Positions 8,324-16,649 of a stretch of 64,000 nt of DNA are shown piece by piece. The position numbers were made by a program, and so were the translations under genes. The stretch comes from DASZQY01 sp963843565 (lineage in GTDB: Bacteria; Pseudomonadota; Alphaproteobacteria; Rhizobiales; Kaistiaceae): NCBI GenBank assembly GCA_963843565.1, contig CAWJKY010000003.1, forward strand, positions 682,001-746,000, in the 5' to 3' direction. The notes beneath the pieces are model-generated. The model worked only from the letters and a program-made list of their open reading frames with translations, did no database searches and was not told the DNA's origin. Positions within the stretch are counted from its first letter, which is position 1; every line of letters begins with the position of its first letter.

Positions 8324-9022
8324 CTATTGCGCGGGTGGCGTCGCCGGCGGCGTGGTGGTGCCGTTCTCCTGGCGCTGCTTCTCGATCATGCGCTGGAAGG
8401 CGGCGCGGGCCTCTTCCTGAAGGGCCTTGCTGGCCTCCACTTCGCGAGCCCGCGCGGTGGCCGGGTCGAGGCCGTCGCTGTCGTAGGCCTTGGAGAAGCC
8501 GATGAGGGTCAGCTCGATCGGAATCGGCTGTCCGGCGGTGTTGGTGAGCACCATGCCGAGCTTGTTGCCCTTGCGCAGCGCCGCGAGGAAGTCGGCGTTG
8601 GTCTCGGCGCGCGCCGCGCAGCCGGCCGGGCCGTTGTTGGTCGGCGGCACGCAGATGGTGAACTGCGCCTGCGCCTTCTTGTCACCGTCGACGGTCAGCG
8701 CGATGCCGGCCGGGATCATGAAACCCAGCGGCACGAACGCGCCGGCGACGATCTTGTCGCCGTTCGGCTGGAGGCTGAACGAGGCGATGACCGAGCCGTT
8801 GGAGGCGAGCAGTACCTGGCTGACGTTGCAGATCTTGCCGCCCTTGTCGTCGGTGCCGCAAATCTTCACCCACGCCGAATCGTTGGCGGGCGGCGCGGCG
8901 GCGGCCGCATCGGAAGACGTAGAGGTATCCTGCGCAAACGCCGCAACCGACGTCATCGCCATCGCCGCGATCGCCGTTGCGAGCCCTCCGCACAGCGAGC
9001 CGACCCACCTGACATGTTTCAT
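8324..9022 (-). CDS. Invasion associated locus B (IalB) family secreted protein
   Basis: A 232-aa exported protein. A signal peptide (residues 1-31, ending SVAAFAQ) precedes a low-complexity Ala/Pro linker and an IalB-type domain with the paired cysteines WVKICGTD and GGKICNVSQ, then FMIPAGIALTVDG and FTICVPPTNNGPAGCAARA. The C-terminal 45 residues form a charged, probably helical tail ending in a Pro-rich stretch. IalB was named from Bartonella erythrocyte invasion, but the family is widespread in free-living Hyphomicrobiales and its biochemical role is unclear. ATG 9022 is chosen because it places the signal peptide at the N-terminus. Confidence 0.8.
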   Translation of the reverse strand: MKHVRWVGSLCGGLATAIAAMAMTSVAAFAQDTSTSSDAAAAAPPANDSAWVKICGTDDKGGKICNVSQVLLASNGSVIASFSLQPNGDKIVAGAFVPLGFMIPAGIALTVDGDKKAQAQFTICVPPTNNGPAGCAARAETNADFLAALRKGNKLGMVLTNTAGQPIPIELTLIGFSKAYDSDGLDPATARAREVEASKALQEEARAAFQRMIEKQRQENGTTTPPATPPAQ

Positions 9023-9306
9023 CTGAGCGCTATCCTTGCTGTCGGCCGCGTTGTGGCGGCCATCGACCCGTTTTCGACCCCGCCGACCGCGTGTGCGGCA
9101 GCGCGCGTTTCCCCCATGTGGCGTGGCCATTCCGGGCTGCGTTTGGCGGCCAAATGCGGCGACACGGTGGCTTGCCTGTACGCATCATTAGCTTCCCTTT
9201 TCCGCGATTACCAGCGCCGCTGGACCGTGCGGGTTCACCGGCGGGGCGGCTGTGCTAGGCTTGCTCTCCGCCCGTTCGATTTTGCGCCGCACACTGGAAG
9301 GCTGAC

Positions 9307-11157
9307 ATGACCGCGATGATCCTGTCGTTAGCGCTCCGCCGCCCGCTTGCCGCCGCCGTCGCGGCGGCGCTTGGCCTCGGCCTCGTCCCGCAGATCGTGG
9401 CCGCCGCGCCGCAGGACGGCATCGCCATGATCGGCGATCCGGCCCTGGCGCCCGGCTTCGATCATTTCCCCTACGCCAATCCGGATGCCCCCAAGGGCGG
9501 CAAGATCACCTACGGCGTGGTCGGCAGCTTCGACAGCCTCAATCCGTTCATCGTCCAGGGTGGCTTCACCTCGGCCCGCGGCCTCTACGACGCGGTCTTC
9601 GGCAAGCTGGTCTACGAGTCGCTACTAGAGCGCAGCGTCGACGAGCCCTTCACGCTCTACGCCAACATCGCCGAATCGGTGGAATCGCCGCCTGACCGCA
9701 GCTGGGTGCAGTTCACCCTCGACCCCAGGGCGAAGTTCTCCGACGGAACCCCGATCACCGTCGACGACGTGATCTTTTCCATGGAGATCCTGCGCGACAA
9801 GGGGCGGCCCAACTTCAAGGCGTACTTCGGCAAGGTCGCCAAGGTCGAGAAGGTCGGCGAGCGCACCGTGCGCTTCGATCTGACCGGCGCCAATGACCGC
9901 GAGCTGCCGCTGATCCTCGGCTTGTCGGTGCCGATCCTGCCCAAGCACGCGATCGACGCCGATACCTTCGACAAGTCGACGCTCAAGCCGCCGATCGGCA
10001 GCGGCCCCTACGTCATCAGCGAGGTCAGCGCGCCCAACTTCATCGTCTACAAGCGCAACCCGGACTATTGGGGCAACGACCTGCCGACCAAGCGCGGCCT
10101 GTACAATTTCGACGAAGTCCGCGTCGACTATTACCGCGACGCCAACACGCTGTTCGAGGCGTTCAAGAAGGGCCTGATCGACGTCCAGCCCGAGGGCGAT
10201 CCGGGGGCGTGGAACACCAACTACGATTTCCCCGCGGTCACCGACGGCCGCGTCCTCAAGGAAACCTTCAGGACCGGCACGCCGAAGGGCATGTCGGGCT
10301 TCGTCTTCAACACGCGGCGGCCGGTGTTCGCCGACGTGCGGGTGCGCGAGGCGCTCGCCAAGCTTCTCGATTTCGACTGGATCAACCAGAACCTCTACTA
10401 CGGCGCCTTCGTGCGGGCCGGCGGCTATTTCAACGATTCCGAGCTGTCGGCGGTCGGTCGGCCGGCCGATGACCGCGAGAAGGCGCTGCTTGCCCCCTTC
10501 CCCGGCGCGGTCGAGCCGGACGTCATGGACGGCACCTACAAGCCCACCGATGCCGGCGGGCCGGATGGTGCCCGCGCCGTGCTCCAGGAGGTGCTCGGCG
10601 AACTGAACAAGGCCGGCTACGCGCTGAAGGGCAATACGCTCGTCAACGTCGATACCGGCAAACCGCTCGCCTTCGAGATCATGGTGGTCAACAAGGAGGA
10701 TGCGAAGCTCGCCGCGAGCTACCAGCGCGTTCTCGCCCGCATTGGTATTGCCGCCGATGTCCGCAACATCGACGACGCCCAGTTCCAGACCCGCCTCCAG
10801 CAGTTCGACTACGACATGGTGCGGCGTTCATGGGGCGCGTCGCTGTCGCCGGGCAACGAGCAGTTGGGCCGCTGGAGCAGCGAGGCGGCCGACCGGCCGA
10901 GTTCGTTCAACTACGCCGGCGCCAAGCAGCCGGCCATCGACGCGATGATCGCGGCAATGCTGGCGGCGCGCTCGCGCGAGGATTTCGTCGCGGCCGTCCG
11001 GGCGCTGGATCGGGTGCTGATCTCGGGTCACTACGTCGTGCCGCTGTTCTACCTGCCCGATCAGTGGGTCGCTTACTGGTCGCGTCTCGACCATCCGAAG
11101 ACGACGCCGCTGTTCGGCAACTTCATGCCGGCATGGTGGGCAAAGCCCGGCCAGTGA
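9307..11157 (+). CDS. ABC transporter periplasmic peptide-binding protein (SBP family 5, YejA-like)
   Basis: A 616-aa periplasmic solute-binding protein. An N-terminal signal peptide of about 32 residues ends near AAAPQDG; family-5 landmarks follow: LVYESLLERS, VQFTLDPRAKFSDGTPITVDDV, IGSGPYVI and FVFNTRRPVFADVRVREALA. The arrangement and length resemble E. coli YejA, which feeds oligopeptides and microcin C to YejBEF. No permease or ATPase of the import type is adjacent; the ABC genes that follow on the other strand are exporters. It is therefore an orphan binding protein here. ATG 9307 is preceded by GGAAGG. Confidence 0.88.
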   Translation: MTAMILSLALRRPLAAAVAAALGLGLVPQIVAAAPQDGIAMIGDPALAPGFDHFPYANPDAPKGGKITYGVVGSFDSLNPFIVQGGFTSARGLYDAVFGKLVYESLLERSVDEPFTLYANIAESVESPPDRSWVQFTLDPRAKFSDGTPITVDDVIFSMEILRDKGRPNFKAYFGKVAKVEKVGERTVRFDLTGANDRELPLILGLSVPILPKHAIDADTFDKSTLKPPIGSGPYVISEVSAPNFIVYKRNPDYWGNDLPTKRGLYNFDEVRVDYYRDANTLFEAFKKGLIDVQPEGDPGAWNTNYDFPAVTDGRVLKETFRTGTPKGMSGFVFNTRRPVFADVRVREALAKLLDFDWINQNLYYGAFVRAGGYFNDSELSAVGRPADDREKALLAPFPGAVEPDVMDGTYKPTDAGGPDGARAVLQEVLGELNKAGYALKGNTLVNVDTGKPLAFEIMVVNKEDAKLAASYQRVLARIGIAADVRNIDDAQFQTRLQQFDYDMVRRSWGASLSPGNEQLGRWSSEAADRPSSFNYAGAKQPAIDAMIAAMLAARSREDFVAAVRALDRVLISGHYVVPLFYLPDQWVAYWSRLDHPKTTPLFGNFMPAWWAKPGQ

Positions 11158-11170
11158 GCGCCTGGCTGGA

Positions 11171-11908
11171 CTAGCCGCCGGTCCGTCCGGCGAGGCGCAG
11201 CGCGGCGGTCATCGCGGCGGCGTGAACGGCGACGGCAATAACCGCCGCTGCCGCCAGCGACAGGTATGAGCGGCTCGACAGCGCCAGCAGTTCGCCGACC
11301 CAGTAGCTCGGCACCACCCCGGCGAGATAGCGCCACGGCGAGGGCACGATCGCCACGAACGGCAGGACGGCGGCGATGTTGATGACCTTGGTGAGCGCCA
11401 GCCCCTCGACCTTGTTGCGCGCGATCGCCGGCAGGATCGCGGCGACCATCACGGATTCGGCCGCGATCAGCAGGGCGATGAGCAGCGCCACCCACGGCGG
11501 CGTGGCGGGAATGACCAGCGGCGCCGATGCCGCCACGATGGCGAAGACGACCGCCGCCGTCACCGAAACGCGGTAGCCGACGAAGCCGAGCTTGCCGAGC
11601 GGGGTCACAGCGATGGCGGTGAGCGTGTTGTCGTCGCGATCCTCGAGGAGCAGGAAGCCCGTCACCCAGCCGATCAGCAGAGCTGGCAGAATGAGCACCA
11701 GCGGCGCGGCATAGCGCGCCACGTCGGCGATGCCGGTGGTATCGAGCGCGAGGCGGTTGAGCCGCGCGCGGAACAGCGCGAAGCCGATCGGCAGGGCGAA
11801 ACTCAGCACCATCGAGAAGATCAGCGTCGCATCGCGGCTGATGCTCATGGCATCGAACGCAATCAGCCGCCCGATCCGCCGCGCATTGAGGATCGCGAGC
11901 GGCGTCAT
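11171..11908 (-). CDS. ABC-2 type exporter permease, subunit 2
   Basis: A 245-aa membrane protein with six predicted TM helices, of the type paired with fluoroquinolone-export-like ATPases. The N-terminus PLAILNARRIGRLIAFDAM lies in the cytoplasm, followed by VLILPALLIGWVTGFLLLEDRDDNTL, a typical ABC-2 loop after TM2. ATG 11908 overlaps the stop of the first permease gene by four bases (ATGA). It is the last gene of a three-gene exporter operon. Substrate not determinable. Confidence 0.75.
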   Translation of the reverse strand: MTPLAILNARRIGRLIAFDAMSISRDATLIFSMVLSFALPIGFALFRARLNRLALDTTGIADVARYAAPLVLILPALLIGWVTGFLLLEDRDDNTLTAIAVTPLGKLGFVGYRVSVTAAVVFAIVAASAPLVIPATPPWVALLIALLIAAESVMVAAILPAIARNKVEGLALTKVINIAAVLPFVAIVPSPWRYLAGVVPSYWVGELLALSSRSYLSLAAAAVIAVAVHAAAMTAALRLAGRTGG

Positions 11909-12603
11909 TTGCGGCCGAGCTCCCGGGTCAGCGCCCGCAGCGCCAGCGCCACGCCGCCGGCCGCCGCCAGCATCGCCACCGCAGTCATCAGCGCGAGTTC
12001 CCCCGGTCCGACGCTGGCCGCGCCGACCGCGACCATCATCAGCTTCAGCTGCGACACGGCGGGGATCGCGTAGAGCCACGCCGGCGTGGGGTCGATCAAG
12101 GCCAGCGCGCCCGGCGCCACCACCGGCGTCAGGAAGCCGCTCGACCCGATCAGGTAGCCGGTCACGGTGCGGAAGCGCATGGCGACCGGCACCCCGATCC
12201 CGATGAACTGGATCGCGGTCAGCACCGCCGCGCCGGCGAGCAGCGGCCAGTTGGCCGACTGGTGCAGGAAGAACCAGATCAGGGTCACCGAGATGAGCGT
12301 CAGCCCGGCGAGCGTGGTGGTCTTGGCGAACAGGTAGTCGGCGGCCGAAACCGGCGTCACGGCGAGCGCCACTCGCGTCCCCTCGCCCTTCTCAAGCATC
12401 ATCAGCGCGCCGAGGAAGAAGAAGCCGAGGGCCGCCGGGTCGGTATAGACGACGATCGCCACCGCCCAGGCCGGCACGAACGCGCCGCCCCAATAGAGCA
12501 CCGCCAGATAGAACAGCACGACGAAGCCGTAGGCGTAGTAGATGCCGTAGCGCTTCTGGAGCCGCGCATCGTGGGCGATGAGGACGGCGCGTCGGTTGTT
12601 CAT
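11905..12603 (-). CDS. ABC-2 type exporter permease, subunit 1
   Basis: A 232-aa, six-TM membrane subunit. The start MNNRRAVLIAHDARLQKRYGIYY and GFFFLGALMMLEKGEGTR form the ABC-2 cytoplasmic start and the loop after TM2, the same layout as its neighbour, so the two probably form a heterodimeric channel. Start and stop overlap the flanking genes by four bases each, showing tight translational coupling with the ATPase gene 12600-13472. Confidence 0.78.
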   Translation of the reverse strand: MNNRRAVLIAHDARLQKRYGIYYAYGFVVLFYLAVLYWGGAFVPAWAVAIVVYTDPAALGFFFLGALMMLEKGEGTRVALAVTPVSAADYLFAKTTTLAGLTLISVTLIWFFLHQSANWPLLAGAAVLTAIQFIGIGVPVAMRFRTVTGYLIGSSGFLTPVVAPGALALIDPTPAWLYAIPAVSQLKLMMVAVGAASVGPGELALMTAVAMLAAAGGVALALRALTRELGRK

Positions 12604-13472
12604 TCGTCCGCGTCCGGGCGCGTCTCGCCGCCGCCGGTCGCCTTGATGAAGACGTCGTCGAGGCTCGCCTCCAGCGTATGCATGGCAACGACCTTGCCTT
12701 CCGCGAGGCGCTTCAGGAAGGCGGCGTTGGCGCCGATTCCGTCCATCGGAAACGTCTCTTTGGCGACGCCGTCCGCCGCGGCGCAGCTCACCTCCAGCAC
12801 GCGCTGTCCGTAGCGCCGCATCAGTTCTTCCGGCGTTCCGGTGACGGGGATCGTGCCGCCCGCCAGAAACCCGACGCGGTCGCAGATCTCCTGCGCCTCG
12901 GCCATGTTGTGGGTGGTGAGGAACACGGTCTTGCCCGCATCGGAAAGGCGGCGGATGAGATTGCGCGTGGTGCGGGCGCGGGCTGGGTCCTGCCCGGTGG
13001 TGGGCTCGTCCAGAAAGAGAAGATCGGGATCGTTGAGCAGGGCGCGGGCGAGGTTCAGCCGCATCTTCATGCCCTTGGAAAACGTCTCCGTGCGCTGGTC
13101 GGCGGCGTCGGCGAGGTCGACCAGCGCCAGCGCTTCCCTGGGGTCGAGCGTCGGCCGGTCGTAGAACGCGGCGAACAGGCGAAGGTTTTCCAGCGCCGTC
13201 AGGCGCAGGTAGATCGCCGGAAGCTCGAAGCAGACGCCGATGCGCTCGTAGAGCGCCCGCCCCATGGTGGCGACCGGCGTGTCGAAGACCCGCGCCGTTC
13301 CGCTGTAGCCGGCCAGGAGCCCCATCAGGATGCGCTGGGTGGTGGACTTGCCCGCGCCGGACGGGCCGAGCAGGCCGTAAACCTCGCCCTTGCCGATGGA
13401 AAACGTCAGATGTGAAAGGGTCGGCGCCGCAGCTCCGGGGTAGGCGAACGTGAGGTCGTCAACCGCCAGCAT
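12600..13472 (-). CDS. ABC exporter ATP-binding protein
   Basis: A 290-aa ATPase driving the two downstream permeases. Walker A GPSGAGKST (near residue 37), Q-loop region, a signature variant TFSKGMKMRLNLARAL, Walker B DLLFLDEPTTGQDP and the switch His in TTHNMAEAQ are all present. The C-terminal 75 residues are a DrrA/CcmA-type extension. The family includes mycobacterial fluoroquinolone-export ATPases, which gives the usual database name, but that does not prove the substrate. First gene of the operon. Confidence 0.88.
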   Translation of the reverse strand: MLAVDDLTFAYPGAAAPTLSHLTFSIGKGEVYGLLGPSGAGKSTTQRILMGLLAGYSGTARVFDTPVATMGRALYERIGVCFELPAIYLRLTALENLRLFAAFYDRPTLDPREALALVDLADAADQRTETFSKGMKMRLNLARALLNDPDLLFLDEPTTGQDPARARTTRNLIRRLSDAGKTVFLTTHNMAEAQEICDRVGFLAGGTIPVTGTPEELMRRYGQRVLEVSCAAADGVAKETFPMDGIGANAAFLKRLAEGKVVAMHTLEASLDDVFIKATGGGETRPDADE

Positions 13473-13561
13473 CGCGCCGAACCCTATACGCAGGTTCGCT
13501 CGTCTGCGAAAGGTCCGGTGTCGGGGTTGCTGCAGCGCCCGGCCGTGCTATCTGCTGCCCC

Positions 13562-14218
13562 ATGACCCTCACCATCGACATCTACTCCGACGTCGTCTGC
13601 CCGTGGTGCTATCTCGGCGAACGGCGGCTGAAGCGCGCCCTCTCGATCGCCTCCGAGATCGACACCGCCATCGGCTGGAAGCCCTTCCGCCTCGACCCGA
13701 CCATTCCGCGCCAGGGTATCGACCGCGCCAAGTACATCTCCGACAAGTTCGGAAGCGCCGAGGCGATCGAGCCGGCGCACCAGCGGCTCGCCGAACTCGG
13801 CCGCGTCGAGAACATCGACTACCGGTTCGACGCCATCACCCGCTCGCCCGACACCACCGACGCGCACCGCCTGTCACGCTGGGCGGCGGCCGAGGGCAAG
13901 CAGGAAGCGATGGTCGACCGCCTGTTCGCCGCCTACTTCACCGAAGGCAAGGATGTTGGCGACGCGACCGTGCTGACGACACTGGCGGGCGAGGCCGGCC
14001 TCGATACCGACGCCGTTGCCGCCCGCCTTGCCACCGACGAGGATCGCGACACGGTCGCCGAAGAGATCGAGCGGGCCTACCGGATCGGCATCACCGGTGT
14101 GCCGACGTTCGTGCTCGCTGGAAAATACGCGGTGGTGGGGGCGCAGGAAGCGCTGACCATCGTCGAGGCGCTCCGTCAGGTCGCGGCCAAGGTCGCCGCA
14201 CCGGCCGCCGCCGGATAG
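13562..14218 (+). CDS. DsbA family oxidoreductase (FrnE-like)
   Basis: A 218-aa thioredoxin-fold protein without a signal peptide, so probably cytosolic. The active-site motif CPWC occurs at residues 13-16 (YSDVVCPWCYLGERRL), and the cis-proline loop GITGVPTFVLAGKYAVVGAQ lies near residue 175; between them is the helical insertion of the DsbA/2-hydroxychromene isomerase group. FrnE-type members act as disulfide isomerases in oxidative stress or polyketide tailoring. ATG 13562. It diverges from the ABC exporter and converges on the PAS-GGDEF gene. Confidence 0.85.
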   Translation: MTLTIDIYSDVVCPWCYLGERRLKRALSIASEIDTAIGWKPFRLDPTIPRQGIDRAKYISDKFGSAEAIEPAHQRLAELGRVENIDYRFDAITRSPDTTDAHRLSRWAAAEGKQEAMVDRLFAAYFTEGKDVGDATVLTTLAGEAGLDTDAVAARLATDEDRDTVAEEIERAYRIGITGVPTFVLAGKYAVVGAQEALTIVEALRQVAAKVAAPAAAG

Positions 14219-14225
14219 GCCGCCG

Positions 14226-15983
14226 TCAGGCCGACTGGGCGAAGCGCTGCGGCCCGGTCATGTCGGGCGTGAACACCGCCAGGCGATTGCGTCCGGTGTG
14301 CTTGGCCGCGTAGCAGGCCGCGTCCGCCTCGGCGAGCAGCCGGGGGCCATCGATGCCCCGGTCGGTGATCGTGGTGATCCCGACGCTGGCGCCGATCTCG
14401 TAGGGTTCGCCACGCCATGTGAAGGGGTGCGCCGCGATCGCGTCGATGATCTGCTGGGCGACCTTTTCGGCGCCGCGCACCGAGCAATCGCCGAGCAGGA
14501 CGGCGAATTCGTCGCCGCCGATGCGCGCGGCAAAGTCCTGGCTGCGGCAGGCGTGGCGGATCGCCTGGCTGATCTGCCCGAGCAGCGCGTCGCCGGCGGC
14601 GTGGCCGGCTGTGTCGTTGACCTGCTTGAAGCGGTCGAGGTCGACGAAACAGAGCGCGTGCTCGCGCCGTTCGTGGCGTGCCTGTTCGACCGCCACCACC
14701 AGCGCGCGCTCGAAGGCGTTGCGGTTCGGCAGGCCGGTCAGCGCATCGTGGAAGGCGGAATGCGCGAGCTCCTTCTGGAGGGCGCGCGACTGGGTGACAT
14801 CCTGAAACACCAGCACCGCGCCGATCACGGTTCCGTCGGGTGCCCGCACGGGGGCCGCTGAATAGCGGATGGCGCGGCGTTCGCCCGAGCGGCTGACCAG
14901 CGCCGCGGCCTCGTTCAGGTAGACCGGCTCGTGCTTGCGCAGCGTTTCATCGACCGGGTCGGCGACCGGCGTGTCGGTCGCCTCGTCGATGATCGCGAAG
15001 ATCTCCTGCACCCGCCGGCCCATGGCGTCGGCCGACGCCCAGCCTGTCATCTGCTCGGCGACCGGGTTGGTGAACATGATGCGCCCGCGCGCGTCGGTCG
15101 AAATGACCCCGTCGCCGATCGAGTGGAGCGTCACCCGCAGCCGCTCCTTCTCCTCGGCGAGTTCGGCCTCGACGGTCTTCAGGCTGGTGATGTCCGTATC
15201 GGTGCCGACGATGCGCGACGGTTGCCCGTCGGGGAACCACTCGACCGGCCGGCCGCGCGACAGAATCCAGATGTAGTGGCCGTCACGGTGGCGTTCGCGA
15301 TATTCGAAGGCGTTGTAGGGAATCTCGCCGGAGTCCTGGCGCAGCACGATTTGCAGGATGCGCTCGCGGTCGTCCGGGTGAACGCGCTTCATCCAGGATT
15401 CGAGGCCGCCGTCGACGTATTCGTCCGGCGCGAGGCCGCGCATCAGCCGCCACATGCGCGAGTAGAACACGGTCTTGGTGCGCAGGTTGTGGTCCCAGAC
15501 CCCCTGCCCGGCCCCTTCGAGCGCGAAGTTCCAGCGGCTTTCGCTCGCCGCCAGCGCTGCCTCGGCGCGCTTCTGCTTGTCGATGTCGGTGATCTGGACG
15601 GAGATGCACAGCGGCTCGCCGCTTTCCTCGTCGCGCACCAGCGACGGCGACGACATCACCCAGATCAGGCTGCCGTCGCGTTTGCGATAGCGGCGCTCAA
15701 CCCGGTAGCGGTCGATCTCGCCGTGCAGCATCGGCGTGAACGCGTCGGTGGCCGCCGGCGTGTCGAGCGGATGGACGAAGTCCATGATCGGCTTGCCGAC
15801 GCAATCGGCGACCGCGTAGCCAAGCAGGGCCGCGAACGCCGGGTTGGCGTAAGTGATCCGCCCGTCGAGCGAGATCAGCACCATGCCGACGGCGGCCGAT
15901 TCCATGACGTTGCGCAGCAGCGCCTCGCCATGCGGGAAGGCGAACGCGGCGTCGTTGTCGGGAGCCGGGTGCGACTGGTCCAT
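14226..15983 (-). CDS. Diguanylate cyclase with three PAS domains (PAS-PAS-PAS-GGDEF)
   Basis: A cytosolic c-di-GMP synthase of 585 aa. PAS 1 (about residues 20-135), PAS 2 with PAC (about 145-270) and PAS 3 (about 280-400) precede a GGDEF domain. The catalytic GGDEF is intact at residue 489, and an RxxD inhibitory site (RSQD) sits exactly nine residues upstream, so product inhibition is expected. No TM segment is seen, so it senses an internal signal through PAS ligands. An in-frame TTG at 15992 precedes the chosen ATG 15983. Single gene. Confidence 0.9.
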   Translation of the reverse strand: MDQSHPAPDNDAAFAFPHGEALLRNVMESAAVGMVLISLDGRITYANPAFAALLGYAVADCVGKPIMDFVHPLDTPAATDAFTPMLHGEIDRYRVERRYRKRDGSLIWVMSSPSLVRDEESGEPLCISVQITDIDKQKRAEAALAASESRWNFALEGAGQGVWDHNLRTKTVFYSRMWRLMRGLAPDEYVDGGLESWMKRVHPDDRERILQIVLRQDSGEIPYNAFEYRERHRDGHYIWILSRGRPVEWFPDGQPSRIVGTDTDITSLKTVEAELAEEKERLRVTLHSIGDGVISTDARGRIMFTNPVAEQMTGWASADAMGRRVQEIFAIIDEATDTPVADPVDETLRKHEPVYLNEAAALVSRSGERRAIRYSAAPVRAPDGTVIGAVLVFQDVTQSRALQKELAHSAFHDALTGLPNRNAFERALVVAVEQARHERREHALCFVDLDRFKQVNDTAGHAAGDALLGQISQAIRHACRSQDFAARIGGDEFAVLLGDCSVRGAEKVAQQIIDAIAAHPFTWRGEPYEIGASVGITTITDRGIDGPRLLAEADAACYAAKHTGRNRLAVFTPDMTGPQRFAQSA

Positions 15984-16067
15984 GCCTCGCAAATTATGCG
16001 GAGTCCGTTAAGGCCGCTTTTCCGAACCGTTAAGGTTCGGGTAACCGTCAACCCGTGACGGCCGCCG

Positions 16068-16625
16068 TCAGGCGGAGGTGCGTTCCCGGGCCCAGCGCAC
16101 GACCACCGCGTTTCCACCGAAGCGTTTGATCTCGGCGAGCGCGAACCTCCGAAGCGGCAAGGCGCTGCCGCCGAAGAGTGCCGGCCCCGCACCGAGGGCG
16201 ACCGGCGCGATGGTCGCCGCCACTTCGTCGATGCGGTCGAGCGCCAGCAGCTGCCCGGCGACGTTCCCGCCGCCGGATAGCCACACCCGTCGATGGCCGG
16301 CCGCTTCCATGTCGGCGACCAGCGCGCCCAGACCGCCCTCGACGCGCCGGAACGGCGCCTTCGTCCGGCCGACCTGTTCGGCCAGCGCGGCATCGCGAGA
16401 GACCAGCCAGGTGGGGATGTCGCCATGCGGCCAGCCGTGGCCGCCGCGGATCAGCCAGCGCAGCGTCCCGGCGCCGAGAATGATGGCGTCGATGGAGGCA
16501 AGGAACGCTGGGAAGTCCGCCAGCGCGTCACCGCGGTCGTCGATCGTGTCGAGAAAGTCGAGGCTGTCGTCGGCCGACGCGATCCTGCCGTCCATGGACA
16601 TCGCCGTTCGCCAGATGATCTGCAT
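16068..16625 (-). CDS. Dihydrofolate reductase family protein (RibD C-terminal-like)
   Basis: A 185-aa protein of the RibD_C/DHFR fold. SMDGRIASADDSLDFLD at the start, IILGAGTLRWL, and VWLSGGGNVAGQLLALDRIDE followed by LGAGPALF are family hallmarks for an NADPH-dependent reductase. It lacks a deaminase domain, so it is not a full RibD. Such stand-alone proteins rarely have a proven substrate. ATG at 16625; it lies just downstream of mfd on the same strand with a 24-bp gap. Confidence 0.82.
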   Translation of the reverse strand: MQIIWRTAMSMDGRIASADDSLDFLDTIDDRGDALADFPAFLASIDAIILGAGTLRWLIRGGHGWPHGDIPTWLVSRDAALAEQVGRTKAPFRRVEGGLGALVADMEAAGHRRVWLSGGGNVAGQLLALDRIDEVAATIAPVALGAGPALFGGSALPLRRFALAEIKRFGGNAVVVRWARERTSA

Positions 16626-16649
16626 GCCCGCCCTCCCGGATGCCGGCCC

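Noticed and set aside
12600..13472. Naming the ABC operon a fluoroquinolone exporter
   Set aside because: This rests only on distant similarity to a mycobacterial protein; the substrate is not visible in the sequence.
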